From assembly GCA_029339505.1 (NCBI GenBank), contig JAQISU010000233.1, positions 1,162,001 through 1,226,000 on the forward strand: 64,000 nucleotides of DNA, in the 5' to 3' direction. Below are positions 38,847 through 47,895 of the stretch, piece by piece. How positions within the stretch are numbered: the first letter of the stretch is position 1; each line of letters opens with the position of its first letter. The notes beneath the pieces were generated by a model. That model saw nothing but the letters and a program-made list of their open reading frames with translations, was not told the DNA's origin and searched no databases. Position numbers and translations under genes: made by a program. This stretch comes from Unio delphinus. Its lineage: Eukaryota > Mollusca > Bivalvia > Unionida > Unionidae.

Positions 38847-39713
38847 GTCAATGAAGCATTAACAACCCGATTGGCTCGTGAACGACTGGATGCAATTAAG
38901 AGATTTGTACCAATTCGTGACTCTGTACGGAATAAACTACAACAACGACAGAGTCTTCAGACTGATTTTGCTGCGGGATCTGAAGAATTGTTTAAACCAG
39001 TAACCACAGCAACGAAGGAGATAGAGCGTGCTATACTGGGAGATGATCCTGACGGTAAAAGAAAAGAAGAGGGTCTTATTCCTGTGTTAGAAAAAATAGC
39101 AAAAAGAACTAAACAAACAAAAAAATCCTTGCAATCACTTCCTCAGGATATATCAACCGCTTCGAAACGAAAATTTAAAGGATTTCAGGAAGAACTAGTT
39201 AGTGGACTACCTAAATCAATTATATTTACCGAGAGCGCTAAACAACAAATTCTCAACGAGGATATAGACAATTTAGGTGAATTCGCTGCTAACAGCTATG
39301 ATTCACAAGAGAAGTTTTTCACGGACAATTATTCGGATTATAGAATGTCACATAATGAATGGGCTGATATAGTGTATGAAACAAATACTGGGAGTTTAGA
39401 TAGAAGGATGAAGGAATACAGAGACTTCAAGAGAAAATTTCAACTCCAAATAAGACAGCCATACGATGAGAAGAAATTTCTGGGGAGTGGTCTAGTTGGA
39501 AACGCTAGCGTTTCATGTCCTGGTAGTGTTCTCAGTGATATATCACGATTAGAGGTTCTTGTAGGAGGGTTACGAGCCAGAAATAACTCACCGGAAATAA
39601 TTAATGAAGCAGCTGATATCTGTAGACGATTATTTCAGGGTGGTATCATGGATATCAGCACATATCGAGATTTTATTGGCGAGTTAGTGGAAAGTGGGTA
39701 TCATAGTGACTGA
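38844..39713 (+). CDS. Conserved Polinton-type hypothetical protein, likely structural
   Basis: 289 aa, basic and helical in the first half (a likely coiled coil around KEIERAILG to KRTKQTKKSLQ), with a glycine-bearing segment GSGLVGNASVSCPG at about 213-226. No catalytic motif. Its place at the head of the structural block and a leader identical to that of the next gene suggest a virion or assembly protein. I cannot assign a family with confidence. Confidence 0.65.
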   Translation: MVNEALTTRLARERLDAIKRFVPIRDSVRNKLQQRQSLQTDFAAGSEELFKPVTTATKEIERAILGDDPDGKRKEEGLIPVLEKIAKRTKQTKKSLQSLPQDISTASKRKFKGFQEELVSGLPKSIIFTESAKQQILNEDIDNLGEFAANSYDSQEKFFTDNYSDYRMSHNEWADIVYETNTGSLDRRMKEYRDFKRKFQLQIRQPYDEKKFLGSGLVGNASVSCPGSVLSDISRLEVLVGGLRARNNSPEIINEAADICRRLFQGGIMDISTYRDFIGELVESGYHSD

Positions 39714-39752
39714 ATTGAAAAGTCAATTGATTAGATAAATAACAATTGAAAA

Positions 39753-39775
39753 ATTGTTTCTGATTTCAAATAATG
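39753..39775 (+). promoter_or_regulatory. Conserved 23-nt leader, second copy
   Basis: Same 23 bases, ending in the ATG of the pVI-like gene, as at 38,824-38,846. Confidence 0.6.
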
Positions 39776-40156
39776 ATCATACACTACAATCATGATAAAC
39801 CAACCCCCGTCTACGTAGTTAATTCACGGTTTCCGGTTTATAGAGCATACTACGGAGATGGTTTAGGTAATACCATTGCAGGGTTATTTGCGAGAATGGC
39901 TCCAAAAGTGATGCCGTTGGCTAAACAATTAGGAATGAAAGCAATTGATGTTATTCGTGATAAGGGTATTGGTGCTGTTGGAGATCTTGCTGGAAAAGCG
40001 TTTTCAACTGCGAAGAATAAATTAACATCATTAGTGAAATCACGGATGAAATCTAAAGGATTTTCAAAACCGTTACCGTCTACAGCGGAAATGCCTGCAA
40101 GTGCTAGTAGAATTATAAATAACGCAGTAGATGAAAAATTAGCGTCGATGGTTTAA
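39773..40156 (+). CDS. pVI-like small membrane-active protein
   Basis: 127 aa. After a short lead ending YYGDG comes an amphipathic, glycine/alanine-rich stretch (GNTIAGLFARMAPKVMPLAK). A basic region follows. In place and build it recalls the adenovirus pVI-like proteins of Polintons, thought to disrupt membranes during entry. The frame stops at TAA (40,154-40,156) but stays open for 21 more codons to TGA at 40,220. That stretch ends with a site of the adenain form (IAGS|G) followed by a short basic tail, the layout of a pVI C-terminus. The stop may be a nonsense mutation. Confidence 0.6.
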   Translation: MIIHYNHDKPTPVYVVNSRFPVYRAYYGDGLGNTIAGLFARMAPKVMPLAKQLGMKAIDVIRDKGIGAVGDLAGKAFSTAKNKLTSLVKSRMKSKGFSKPLPSTAEMPASASRIINNAVDEKLASMV

Positions 40157-40263
40157 ACCCCCGACCAAAGCAATATTGCAAATATGATAGCAGGAAGTGG
40201 CTTTAAAAAACTACGCCGATGAAAATGGAAAATCGCGATTTAGACTCTGATAAATAGAATAAA

Positions 40264-41676
40264 ATGTTCAAAAAGTCACATGATCAAGCGTTTGATATAG
40301 ACGCCCCAGTTGGCAAGGATGATTCTGTACGCGATTATCAATATTACGCCTATCATGCAATAGACCCAAATAGTCGAGCAAGAATCGATCTTCAAGTCCA
40401 TGATACCAGTGAATACTTTCTACCTGCTGAAGCGTTTATTGAAGTAGAAGGAGAAATTGTAACAGCTGCTGATACTCCTGCTGTACCAGCACCGTATCCA
40501 GCTGGTACTCAAGTCGGTTTTGTCAATAATGGTATCATGGCGTTATTTGAGAGTGCAAAATATCTCATTGATGGAAAAGAAATTGCGGCGATAGATCGCG
40601 ATGTTGATGTGGCTACAACAATAATCGGGTTAGCGAGATATTCCGATGATTATACAAGATCAGCAGGACCTTCTATGATGTTTGCAAAAGATGCTACAAA
40701 TACCGCTGGAGGAAAACAACTTGTTGTAAGACGACCAAAGAATAATGCTGGCACCGCTAATATTGATGCCGAAGATATGATTATAAACAACGATGTTAAT
40801 TTCAATCTAGGAGCTGCAACACGTATTTCAATGTTGCAAGGAGCGCGTAAATCATTTTCATGCGCGATTCCACTGCATCATATATTTGGATTCTGTAGAA
40901 ACGTCTGAAAAGTTATTTATGGAGCGAAGCATACAGTATCGCTTGTACGAAAGAGTGATGATAGTGACGCAATCTGGAGGATTCCAGCAGACAATGCAAA
41001 TCCAAATGCTGATGCCGGTAAAGTCAATTTAACAAAAATATCATTGTGGATGCCAGTGTTGACTCCAGCAATCACCGCAGAAGAACGATTACTATCATTT
41101 ATGGACCAAGGAGGAAAGTCGTTGTTGAGTTGGCTAACCGTGAGTACAGATGTGAAGCAATCAAATCTGAACGGGTTATTCACGTGGAATCTAGCATCAA
41201 AACAAGGCGTTTCTGCGCCACGTCATATATTTATTGCGTTACAGGATAACACACGAGTTGGCGATCAACGTTTCAGTCATATGATATTTGATCAATTAGG
41301 TGTGAAAGACGTCTCACTGAGAATAAACGGCCAACAGGAACCATCCGAGGATATACAACTTAATTACACAGAAAATCATATTGCACGAGTTTATCATCGT
41401 CTGTTGTCATTTATGGCACGTGATCAAAATGTGGATACTGGTTTGCAAATATCACAATATGATTTTAAAAATCTGTATCCAATCTATTACTTCTCACTGG
41501 AACATCTCGATTTGATGAGACAATCTGTTGTTGATATACATTTTAGAGCTAATGTGACTCGTGGTGCTATTGCTGATTATAGAGCGGTTGCTGTCATTCT
41601 CAGCGACAAATCAATGCTACTTGAAGGTGTTGGTGGAAGAATGAGAGTGGTAGATGCACCAGTGGAAAACATGTAA
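40264..41676 (+). pseudogene. Major capsid protein, double jelly roll, interrupted by one stop
   Basis: The frame of 470 codons has the length and character of Polinton major capsid proteins. Early on it has a DPNSRARIDLQV segment and an IFGF string before the break. Later come RKSDDSDAIWR and DYRAVAVILSDK near the end. A TGA at 40,906-40,908 (codon 215) splits it, but the same frame continues without a shift, so a single in-frame nonsense codon is the only visible damage. As written it could not make full-length capsid protein. The leader holds cgatttaga and gataaata, the first word being shared with the next gene. Confidence 0.9.
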
Positions 41677-41716
41677 TTGAAATTGTAAACGATTTAGAAT
41701 CAATCAATTATGTATA

Positions 41717-42178
41717 ATGTCATATAGTAATATTAGTGTTGCGTTAACTCCCGGTCAATTAAAAAAATTGCAATCGGAATCAGCTAAAAAATGTGGAACC
41801 ACAATCACGTTGAAACCCAACCAAATGACTGGTGGTGCAAATAAACTATCGCTGACAACTCGTCAGGTGAAACATTTCAATGATGCACTAGTAGCAAAAA
41901 AGGGTGTTCAGATTACTCTTTCTGCGGCTGCTATCAAAAATATGATTAAAACAGGCGGTATATTCCCGTTGTTAGCTGCGATACCAGCATTGATTGCAGC
42001 AGCAGCCCCAGCGGTGGCTAAAGCGGCAGCGTTAGGAGCCGTTGGTACTGCAGCAGGAATGGCACTAAAGAAGGCAACTGGGAAAGGATATAAAAAAAAG
42101 GGAAAGGGTCTAAGACTACCAGGAACCCCGTATTCGTGGTACAGCGGAAAGGGTCTAAGACTAGGACCGGTTTATTAA
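41717..42178 (+). CDS. Small alanine-rich structural protein, pX/core-like
   Basis: 153 aa. The N-terminal half is polar, with two similar LTPGQLKKLQ / LTTRQVKHFNDAL helices. It is followed by an alanine-rich hydrophobic span (FPLLAAIPALIAAAAPAVAKAA, about residues 83-104) and a lysine/glycine-rich tail in which KGKGLRLPG and GKGLRLG repeat. This build fits the small core or membrane-active proteins of adenovirus-like elements. The leader carries cgatttaga, as before the capsid gene. Confidence 0.6.
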   Translation: MSYSNISVALTPGQLKKLQSESAKKCGTTITLKPNQMTGGANKLSLTTRQVKHFNDALVAKKGVQITLSAAAIKNMIKTGGIFPLLAAIPALIAAAAPAVAKAAALGAVGTAAGMALKKATGKGYKKKGKGLRLPGTPYSWYSGKGLRLGPVY

Positions 42179-42213
42179 TTGGAGAGTCTTTGACTCAGGA
42201 ACCTATGGTTCCC

Positions 42214-42669
42214 ATGTCCAATTTTGATTTACTCGATGCTGCTAAAAAACTCGCGATTAAAAACTTCAGAGGTGTATTTATGAAAGATCAATTACCACAT
42301 CAACCAAACAGCGTTGAAACCGGAATCATTAATTTAGATAACAGTACCGGACCCGGAACTCACTGGGTTGCATACGCTATTGATCCTCGTGGGATTGTCT
42401 ATTTCGATTCATATGGATTAGCCCCACCAAAAGAGTTTATGCGTTATATAAAAACCCTTCCAATGAAGACTTGGTATTCTACGCTACCAACACAACAAAT
42501 GAATGACCCACCAATATGTGGCAGCGAAGTATTAAATGTCCTTAACGCTATTTCTAACTCCTTGAGTAACCCAAGCGGAAAACCACCACATGTTGTCGTG
42601 AATGAATACACTAGTAATCGCTGGAGAAAATCGAAGATTTTTCAACGAAGTCGTCAAAAACTATTTTAG
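42214..42669 (+). CDS. Adenain-type cysteine protease (virion maturation protease)
   Basis: 151 aa from the ATG at 42,214; ATG 42,205 or weaker upstream starts are possible, but the family usually begins near SNFDLLDAAKKL. Catalytic residues are visible: H50 in GPGTHWVAYAID, D65 in FDSYG, a glutamine pair in PTQQMNDPP, and C102 in PPICGSEVLN. The protease would cut capsid precursors at sites such as the xxGxG motif in the pVI-like tail. The frame is intact. It directly follows the pX-like gene. Confidence 0.93.
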   Translation: MSNFDLLDAAKKLAIKNFRGVFMKDQLPHQPNSVETGIINLDNSTGPGTHWVAYAIDPRGIVYFDSYGLAPPKEFMRYIKTLPMKTWYSTLPTQQMNDPPICGSEVLNVLNAISNSLSNPSGKPPHVVVNEYTSNRWRKSKIFQRSRQKLF

Positions 42670-42693
42670 AGAGAGAAAGAGTTTTACAATAAC

Positions 42694-44200
42694 ATGATTG
42701 ATATTTGGGGGAGATCTTTGAAACCCAAACCCGATGACACCGCGACAGGTGATATAAAAAAAAATTAAAGATGAAATCGCTGAGACGTTAAATTTAGTAA
42801 ATGTTGACCCGAACGAAATAGTTGTATTTCAAGACAAGCAGGGTAAATTGAAATCCAGTGATGTGTCATTGAATGACATTTTGAAACGGCAGCGCGACGC
42901 CGCTGAAAACTCTATTGCGCTATATTCCAACGGTGGACAGCTTAAACCAGGCGCACTTGTGTCTACGATCACCGACGCGATTGACGCCCACAAACGTGAT
43001 CTGGAGGATTATATACGAGGTTATAGTACTTTTCGCAAAAATGTCGTACATAAATTCTTTGGAACCCCGCTTGTGGTTGGCATGACTCTCGCTGAAATTA
43101 AAGACTTGTTGAATTCATTCTTCGCTAACAAGGAAGCTGGAAGGATGATGACTGCTTCAGAAATCAAGGCAAATTATCTCGAGATTTCTAAACTAATAGA
43201 AGATCAAAAACCCACTAATGACATTGTTGGTAGGTTCTTTGGAAACCCGCTTGTGGCAGGAATGACTCTCGCTGAAATCAGTGAGTTTATCGGCAAGCAC
43301 ACTCACAATGCCTACATCGCTAATAGTTTCTTTGGTGTCCCGGCTACATCTACGATGACTCTCAAAGATATTAATATGTTTATGGTGAGACAAACAACAC
43401 TTAATACCATCGTTGATAGATTTCTAGGGAGAACACCTGTGTCTGAAACCACATCGTTGACAGGCCCGACCCTCGCTGAAGTTAAAAGCGCTATTGACGA
43501 ACAAAAGCTCACCAGCGAAATTGTTAATAAGTTCTTTGAGGGCAGTAAACCCCAAGATATCACGACAAAATTTTTTAAAATCGACTGGTATATTAAAGAC
43601 CAAGCAGAGCTTGGAATCAGAGACCTTCTGATTTCATTCTTTTCTGACAGGAGGGGGATGATAGATTCTAGCAGAATCAGGGGAAATTATATCGAGATTT
43701 ACAATGATGTTTTTAGACTAAAAGAAAATCAAAAACCAGTCAATGACATTGTTGATAAGTTCTTTGGATTCCCACTTGTGGCAGGCATGACTCTCTCTGA
43801 AATTAGCGCGGCCATCAATAAAATAAAAATTCCACATAGTGTAAGCGTCAATAACATCGTGTACACGGTTGATAGTGGGACTTTTGATTGGATCCGGGGA
43901 AATAATAATTATCTTCGTGTTGGCAACAGACATACTGGTGCACCAGGTTGCTACCGACTTACAATAATACATCACCGTAAATTTGATTTGGAATTCAGCA
44001 ACACAAGTATCCGCGGTGTTAACACGCTGACATATATATTAGATAAAGTACCAAAACCTCCACCCTATATACCAATCCCGCTTACGATTGTTATAAGCAA
44101 TTCCGACGAGTCTGTGATTAGGGAGCCACTACCCTGGATAATAGAATTTGTCTCCGGTGTCCCCTCATCCGATCCTAAAACCACTTCGTTGGTGGGATAA
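42694..44200 (+). CDS. Repeat-containing protein, possible fibre or scaffold
   Basis: An ATG at 42,694 opens a frame that changes in an A9 run (42,756-42,764). Beyond it a 450-codon frame (counted from 42,848) has no early ATG of its own, which points to one gene with a break. The body holds about six modules shaped I(V)--FFG-PLVAGMTLAEI, for instance near residues 67, 126, 158, 187, 225 and 302, separated by ~20-60-residue helical spacers. The last ~110 residues are beta-rich with RVGNRHTGAPGCY and a proline-rich PKPPPYIPIPL. Repeats plus a globular end suggest a spike or fibre, but this is inference. Confidence 0.6.
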
Positions 44201-44351
44201 TTGAAAACACTAGTTGGTTTAAAATAACAACAATGATTCCATCATCGTCGTAATATCGATTCGACACCGTGAAAGAGTTTTCCGCGAATTTGAAATTACT
44301 TTCCGCGAACTTGAAAACACAATTGAAAACACTAGTATTTTTAAAATAAAA
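44201..44351 (+). promoter_or_regulatory. Duplicated leader before the two-TM gene
   Basis: The string attgaaaacactagt followed by tttaaaataa and an ATGATT(T/C)C occurs twice, near 44,202-44,240 and 44,321-44,358. Two copies of ctttccgcgaa-ttgaaa lie between. Only the second copy precedes an open frame of note. Confidence 0.5.
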
Positions 44352-44897
44352 ATGATTTCATCAACGCAATGTCGCTATGATCAGGTCAGAGAATTTCAGA
44401 CTAGACTCAAAACCCTCACTGAGGAGTATCAAATAAAAATAAAAAAATACCGACGAAGAATCACCACAATTGATATTACAATGTACTCGGTGTCAAGCGT
44501 TCTCGCTGGCGCCGGAATAATACTTGCATCGGTTACAATGATTGCCCCGGTCGTAGTTCCAATTTGCATTTCTGCGGTGGCTACAATCGGGGGTATATCA
44601 ACCGGGATAGCAAAAAAGATATCATCATGCAGCCAGATTAAACTGCAGAATTACTTAATTCAATTTCATATTGCATCAACCGCATATTCGCAGTTATCCC
44701 TGATGATATCGTCGTCACTCGATAATACAATTATATCAGATAGTGAATTCTCAGCGATGGTCAGTATTTTTGATTCCGCGATATCGAAATTAGAGCGACA
44801 ACATGAATATAATAACAATGACAACACCGATATAATCGGAAAACACGAACCCAAAAACCAAAATGATCTCAATAATCTCAACCATACCAGATTGTGA
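44352..44897 (+). CDS. Two-transmembrane hypothetical protein
   Basis: 181 aa. A basic helix (KIKKYRRRI) is followed by two hydrophobic spans (SVSSVLAGAGIILASVTMI and VVPICISAVATIGGISTGIA, about residues 48-88), then polar helices and an asparagine-rich tail. It is probably a membrane protein. Similar hairpin-type proteins occur in aquatic invertebrate genomes and mobile elements, but I know no function. The C-terminal third has been duplicated into the following interval (44,890-45,063). Confidence 0.6.
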   Translation: MISSTQCRYDQVREFQTRLKTLTEEYQIKIKKYRRRITTIDITMYSVSSVLAGAGIILASVTMIAPVVVPICISAVATIGGISTGIAKKISSCSQIKLQNYLIQFHIASTAYSQLSLMISSSLDNTIISDSEFSAMVSIFDSAISKLERQHEYNNNDNTDIIGKHEPKNQNDLNNLNHTRL

Positions 44898-45063
44898 GTT
44901 CTCAGTGATGGTCAGTATTTATGATTCCGCGGTGTCAAAATTAGAAATACAACATGAGTATAATAACAATGACGACACCGATGGAATTACTTCAACAAAT
45001 AGTGGAGAACACGAACCCAGTACAAACAAGCATGATATCAATAACATCAACGGAACCCGAGTT
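44739..45063. repeat. Tandem duplication at a gene junction, period ~151 bp
   Basis: Copy 1 starts at 44,739 (gatagtgaattctcagcgat) and copy 2 at 44,890 (gattgtgagttctcagtgat). They share a run through 'caacatgaatataataacaa'. Copy 2 supplies the start codon region of the penton gene. Copy 1 holds a decayed version of the same start with an in-frame stop. Confidence 0.85.
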
Positions 45064-46303
45064 TAGTGTGAATTTCCCTAGCCCAGTCCCCGTGAAGGAG
45101 ATAGCGCTAGCAAAACTACGAGTGTATCACAGTTGGCCTAATATCAGATCAAAATCATTTGGTGGTCAACAACTCAATAATTCTTTAGTGTTTGCAAATA
45201 AGAATAAACCCGACGGAACCCCAGACTGGAACGTTGTTTCCATACAAACAGAGTCATACCAAATCGAACAAATCAATAATGAATTCGCGCGTAGAATAAA
45301 ATCGATTACTGGAACAGAATCGAAAATCGCTATAACAGTTCATGAGCCGACGCTATCATCCGCAATTGAGATAAGCACAGAAGGATACGTCGTAGATATC
45401 TATCAGAGTTCTATTAGAACCGTACTAGGATGGCCTGAAAAACCACCGGAAAAATCCACCACCGACTTAACCACGGACGTAGAATCATATCATGAAATCA
45501 ATCCCAGTTATCGAGATAATTTATCTGATATAAGAAAAGGAAAAATCGCCGATAGATTTATATTCACCAACAAAGACACATTGCAATGGGATTTTATCAT
45601 TAAAAGAACAACCGACTCATCTGTTACTATTTCATTTACGCTAACTGACGTCCGTGGTTATTTTAATGAGATTAAACAATTATATGACACACAACTAGAA
45701 CAACTACGGAAAACAAGATCGCAAAAACACGTTGAAATAATAAATCAACTTATATCGGACATGGAATATATCTATGAACTAATTATTCAAACAATAATTA
45801 ATGACAACAGCGACAATAAACAACGATTCCTAACCGATTACAATATCACAGAAGACAATCTGCGTAATTTCAAGTTTCCGAAATACAACGCTGATGAATT
45901 AGCAAGAATTGTTAAAACCGATATCAAAGCGCTACAAAAATCAGATTCAACTGTCCTCCTCAGGTATAATAATGACCCAGACGGCGGCGGCAGGCATATT
46001 GCTCCTGAAAATGTGAATATTTCAACGGTGATTGCGCTTAATTTAGTATGTGATGTAATTGAAGGAAGCTATCAAATTAATCTAGAACAATCAAATCAAG
46101 CTCAGCAGGGATATATTCTTTATTCATTTGCACCAACAGCTCCTCCAGGATTCCTAATTATTGAAAACCCAATTAATCCTGTCTACATGCGATGCCATAA
46201 TAATTCGTTAACGAGAATTAATTTCCGACTCACCGACCAGTCAAATAATCTGATTGATTTACAAGAAGAGGTGTTAGCGATTAGTTTGTTTGTAAAGTCC
46301 TAA
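44954..46303 (+). CDS. Minor capsid protein (penton-like, single jelly roll)
   Basis: 449 aa from the ATG at 44,954; ATGs at codons 6 and 10 are alternatives. The C-terminal ~110 residues carry the family pattern: VIALNLVCDVIEGSY, then ILYSFAPTAPPGFLIIENP, NPVYM, and finally INFRLTDQSNNLIDL before the last strand. In Polintons this protein occupies the capsid vertices. The central region is helical, perhaps an insertion specific to this element. The frame is intact, and its stop lies 6 bp before the right terminal inverted repeat. Confidence 0.9.
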   Translation: MSIITMTTPMELLQQIVENTNPVQTSMISITSTEPEFSVNFPSPVPVKEIALAKLRVYHSWPNIRSKSFGGQQLNNSLVFANKNKPDGTPDWNVVSIQTESYQIEQINNEFARRIKSITGTESKIAITVHEPTLSSAIEISTEGYVVDIYQSSIRTVLGWPEKPPEKSTTDLTTDVESYHEINPSYRDNLSDIRKGKIADRFIFTNKDTLQWDFIIKRTTDSSVTISFTLTDVRGYFNEIKQLYDTQLEQLRKTRSQKHVEIINQLISDMEYIYELIIQTIINDNSDNKQRFLTDYNITEDNLRNFKFPKYNADELARIVKTDIKALQKSDSTVLLRYNNDPDGGGRHIAPENVNISTVIALNLVCDVIEGSYQINLEQSNQAQQGYILYSFAPTAPPGFLIIENPINPVYMRCHNNSLTRINFRLTDQSNNLIDLQEEVLAISLFVKS

Positions 46304-46309
46304 AGACTT

Positions 46310-46803
46310 GATCAAATATTCGGTTAAAATCATTTATTATTTTTTGTTAACCCAGAACTGAAAGTTCTAGCAGCAGAGAGGGTGGATGACAACAAGTTGC
46401 GACCAAAATTAATTAAAAAATCGTAAAAGTCTCCGTTTTCATTTTTTTTTAGTTAAAATGAGATTTCGTAGGGAAGGCTCGTTAAGATTTCAATCAATTT
46501 TTTGTCTGAAAACGTTGTAGGGTTTGCCCCTGAGACATTTTTTTTTGGTTAAAATGAGATCGTAGGAATGCTCGTTTTAAGGATTCAATCAAAATTTTGT
46601 CTAAAAAGGTTGTAGGGTTAACCCTCTTTTTGGTTAAAATGAGATTATAGGAAGGATCGTTTTAGGATTTCAATCAAATTTTGTCTCAAAACGTTGTAGG
46701 GTTCACCCTCTTTTTGGTTAAAATGAGATTATAGGAAGGATCGTTTTAGGATTTCAATCAAATTTTGTCTCAAAACGTTGTAGGGTTCACCCTCTCTGCT
46801 GCT
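46310..46803 (-). repeat. Polinton right terminal inverted repeat
   Basis: Inverted partner of 30,444-30,934, with the same four tandem sub-units. The inner copy of the tip sequence is at 46,369-46,382 and the outer tip at 46,790-46,803. The two arms differ by a few single bases and A-run lengths. Confidence 0.95.
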
Positions 46804-46808
46804 TCTCT
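46804..46808. other. Target-site duplication, right copy
   Basis: TCTCT, matching 30,439-30,443. Confidence 0.6.
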
Positions 46809-46916
46809 TAAAAATTTACGCTCACGGAACAAAATGTCGTACCCCATTCCATTGGTTTTCTTGAAATCATTTTCTACGGTTCATTTCTAGAACACCTCTG
46901 AAATTGATATACTTAC

Positions 46917-47007
46917 TTACTTCCTCAATAGTCAATTGACGAACTCTGTCGGCAAGTAAGTTTGATGAAGATTCCTTTCCACCAGATGCCGCCACTTTCT
47001 CTTCAAA
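46917..47007 (-). CDS. IAP gene exon: linker between BIR and UBA
   Basis: The 91-nt exon after acceptor caattag|tttg encodes FEEKVAASGGKESSSNLLAD and RVRQLTIEEV, a polar linker. Two donors overlap (gtaagtaagtat). The second, GTAAGTAT, leaves one base and fits the UBA exon at 27,825; the first would break the frame there. The Polinton begins about 110 bp downstream in the sense of transcription, so this exon and the UBA exon are now ~19 kb apart. Confidence 0.65.
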
Positions 47008-47411
47008 CTAATTGTGGAAGAAAACAATAATCGATTTTGAAAGTAGCCAGCTACATAGTATTCAGATTTCTAATTGGATTAGCAAATGTAAGAGGGAAAA
47101 CAATACAACTATGAAGACTATGGCGACAGTATCAGTTGGGACTTGGGTAATGTATAGTACCAGATTTGAAACCACTGCAGGCAATATAATCATTCATCTT
47201 GTGATTGATATAAAGGTAACAAAATAACCTATAATTGACTTGAAAACTAAACCATCTATGAACGGAAGAAGATATGATAAACGGATTAATACGTAAATTG
47301 CATTACGCAAGCTCAGATTTGCCTAATCAGACATAATACTATCACGCAAATAAATGGTACAAATATAAGTACCCTTCTGATATGTAAAACAAGTTTCAAA
47401 ACATTACGAAC

Positions 47412-47584
47412 CTTAATGTTGCTCCCCTCGGCGCGTAACTCCCTTCTTTGTGGCATGTAGTTGGACTGCTCAAGGTGCGGACAATCCGGAAACCATTTGC
47501 AATGTTCCTCCCAGGGATCATCTTCCGGTTCCCATCTTTTTAAAACGCCATCGCATGCATAGCACCTGACGATGTCTTCATGAC
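47412..47584 (-). CDS. IAP gene exon: C-terminal half of a BIR domain
   Basis: The 173-nt exon encodes [20 protein letters not shown], then [17 protein letters not shown]. The zinc ligands are complete in the BIR spacing C-x2-C-x16-H-x6-C. Acceptor gaatag|gt and donor attaag|gttcgt bound it. It needs one base from an upstream exon, which should hold the first half of the BIR. I could not find that exon in the remaining window on this strand. The conserved DDPWEEH loop suggests a type II, peptide-binding BIR. Confidence 0.88.
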
Positions 47585-47801
47585 CTATTCATGAATTTAG
47601 AACATGAAAGACATTGTAAATAATTGGATCTAAATTCAACTCGTTTGGACACATTTTCTGGGATGTTCATTGAGGGTCTTGCCTCGTCGTGTACATATTT
47701 CAATAAAGATAACGTGCAACATAAGTGTTTGATCTCCATTTATAATTGGAAGTAAGTAGCTATTCAAACCGTTGATTGCAGAACTTACACTAACATTATT
47801 C

Positions 47802-47803
<2 letters not shown>

Positions 47804-47891
<88 letters not shown>
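47804..47891. repeat. (TA)n microsatellite
   Basis: Uninterrupted TA dinucleotide run. Confidence 0.97.

Positions 47892-47895
<4 letters not shown>

Larger units (their letters stand above)
30444..46803. mobile_element. Polinton/Maverick virus-like element, 16,360 bp
   Basis: Bounded by inverted repeats of ~490 bp that start 5'-AG and end CT-3', with a short TCTCT duplication of the target. Inside are the hallmark genes: A32-type ATPase, integrase, B-family polymerase, adenain-type protease, double-jelly-roll major capsid and penton-like minor capsid. Transcription units are ATPase (-), zinc ribbon/PLA2 and integrase (+), polymerase with leader (-), then a long plus-strand structural block. 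Several genes carry frame breaks or stops, so this copy is probably not fully autonomous as read. It lies in an intron of the minus-strand IAP gene. Confidence 0.97.

Noticed and set aside
42136..42213. Protease start at the upstream non-ATG codon 42,136
   Set aside because: It overlaps the preceding gene and adds sequence unlike the family; the ATG at 42,214 precedes the conserved domain directly.
30439..46809. Canonical 6-bp Polinton target duplication
   Set aside because: Only five bases (TCTCT) match exactly; a sixth would need a mismatch, so I report five.
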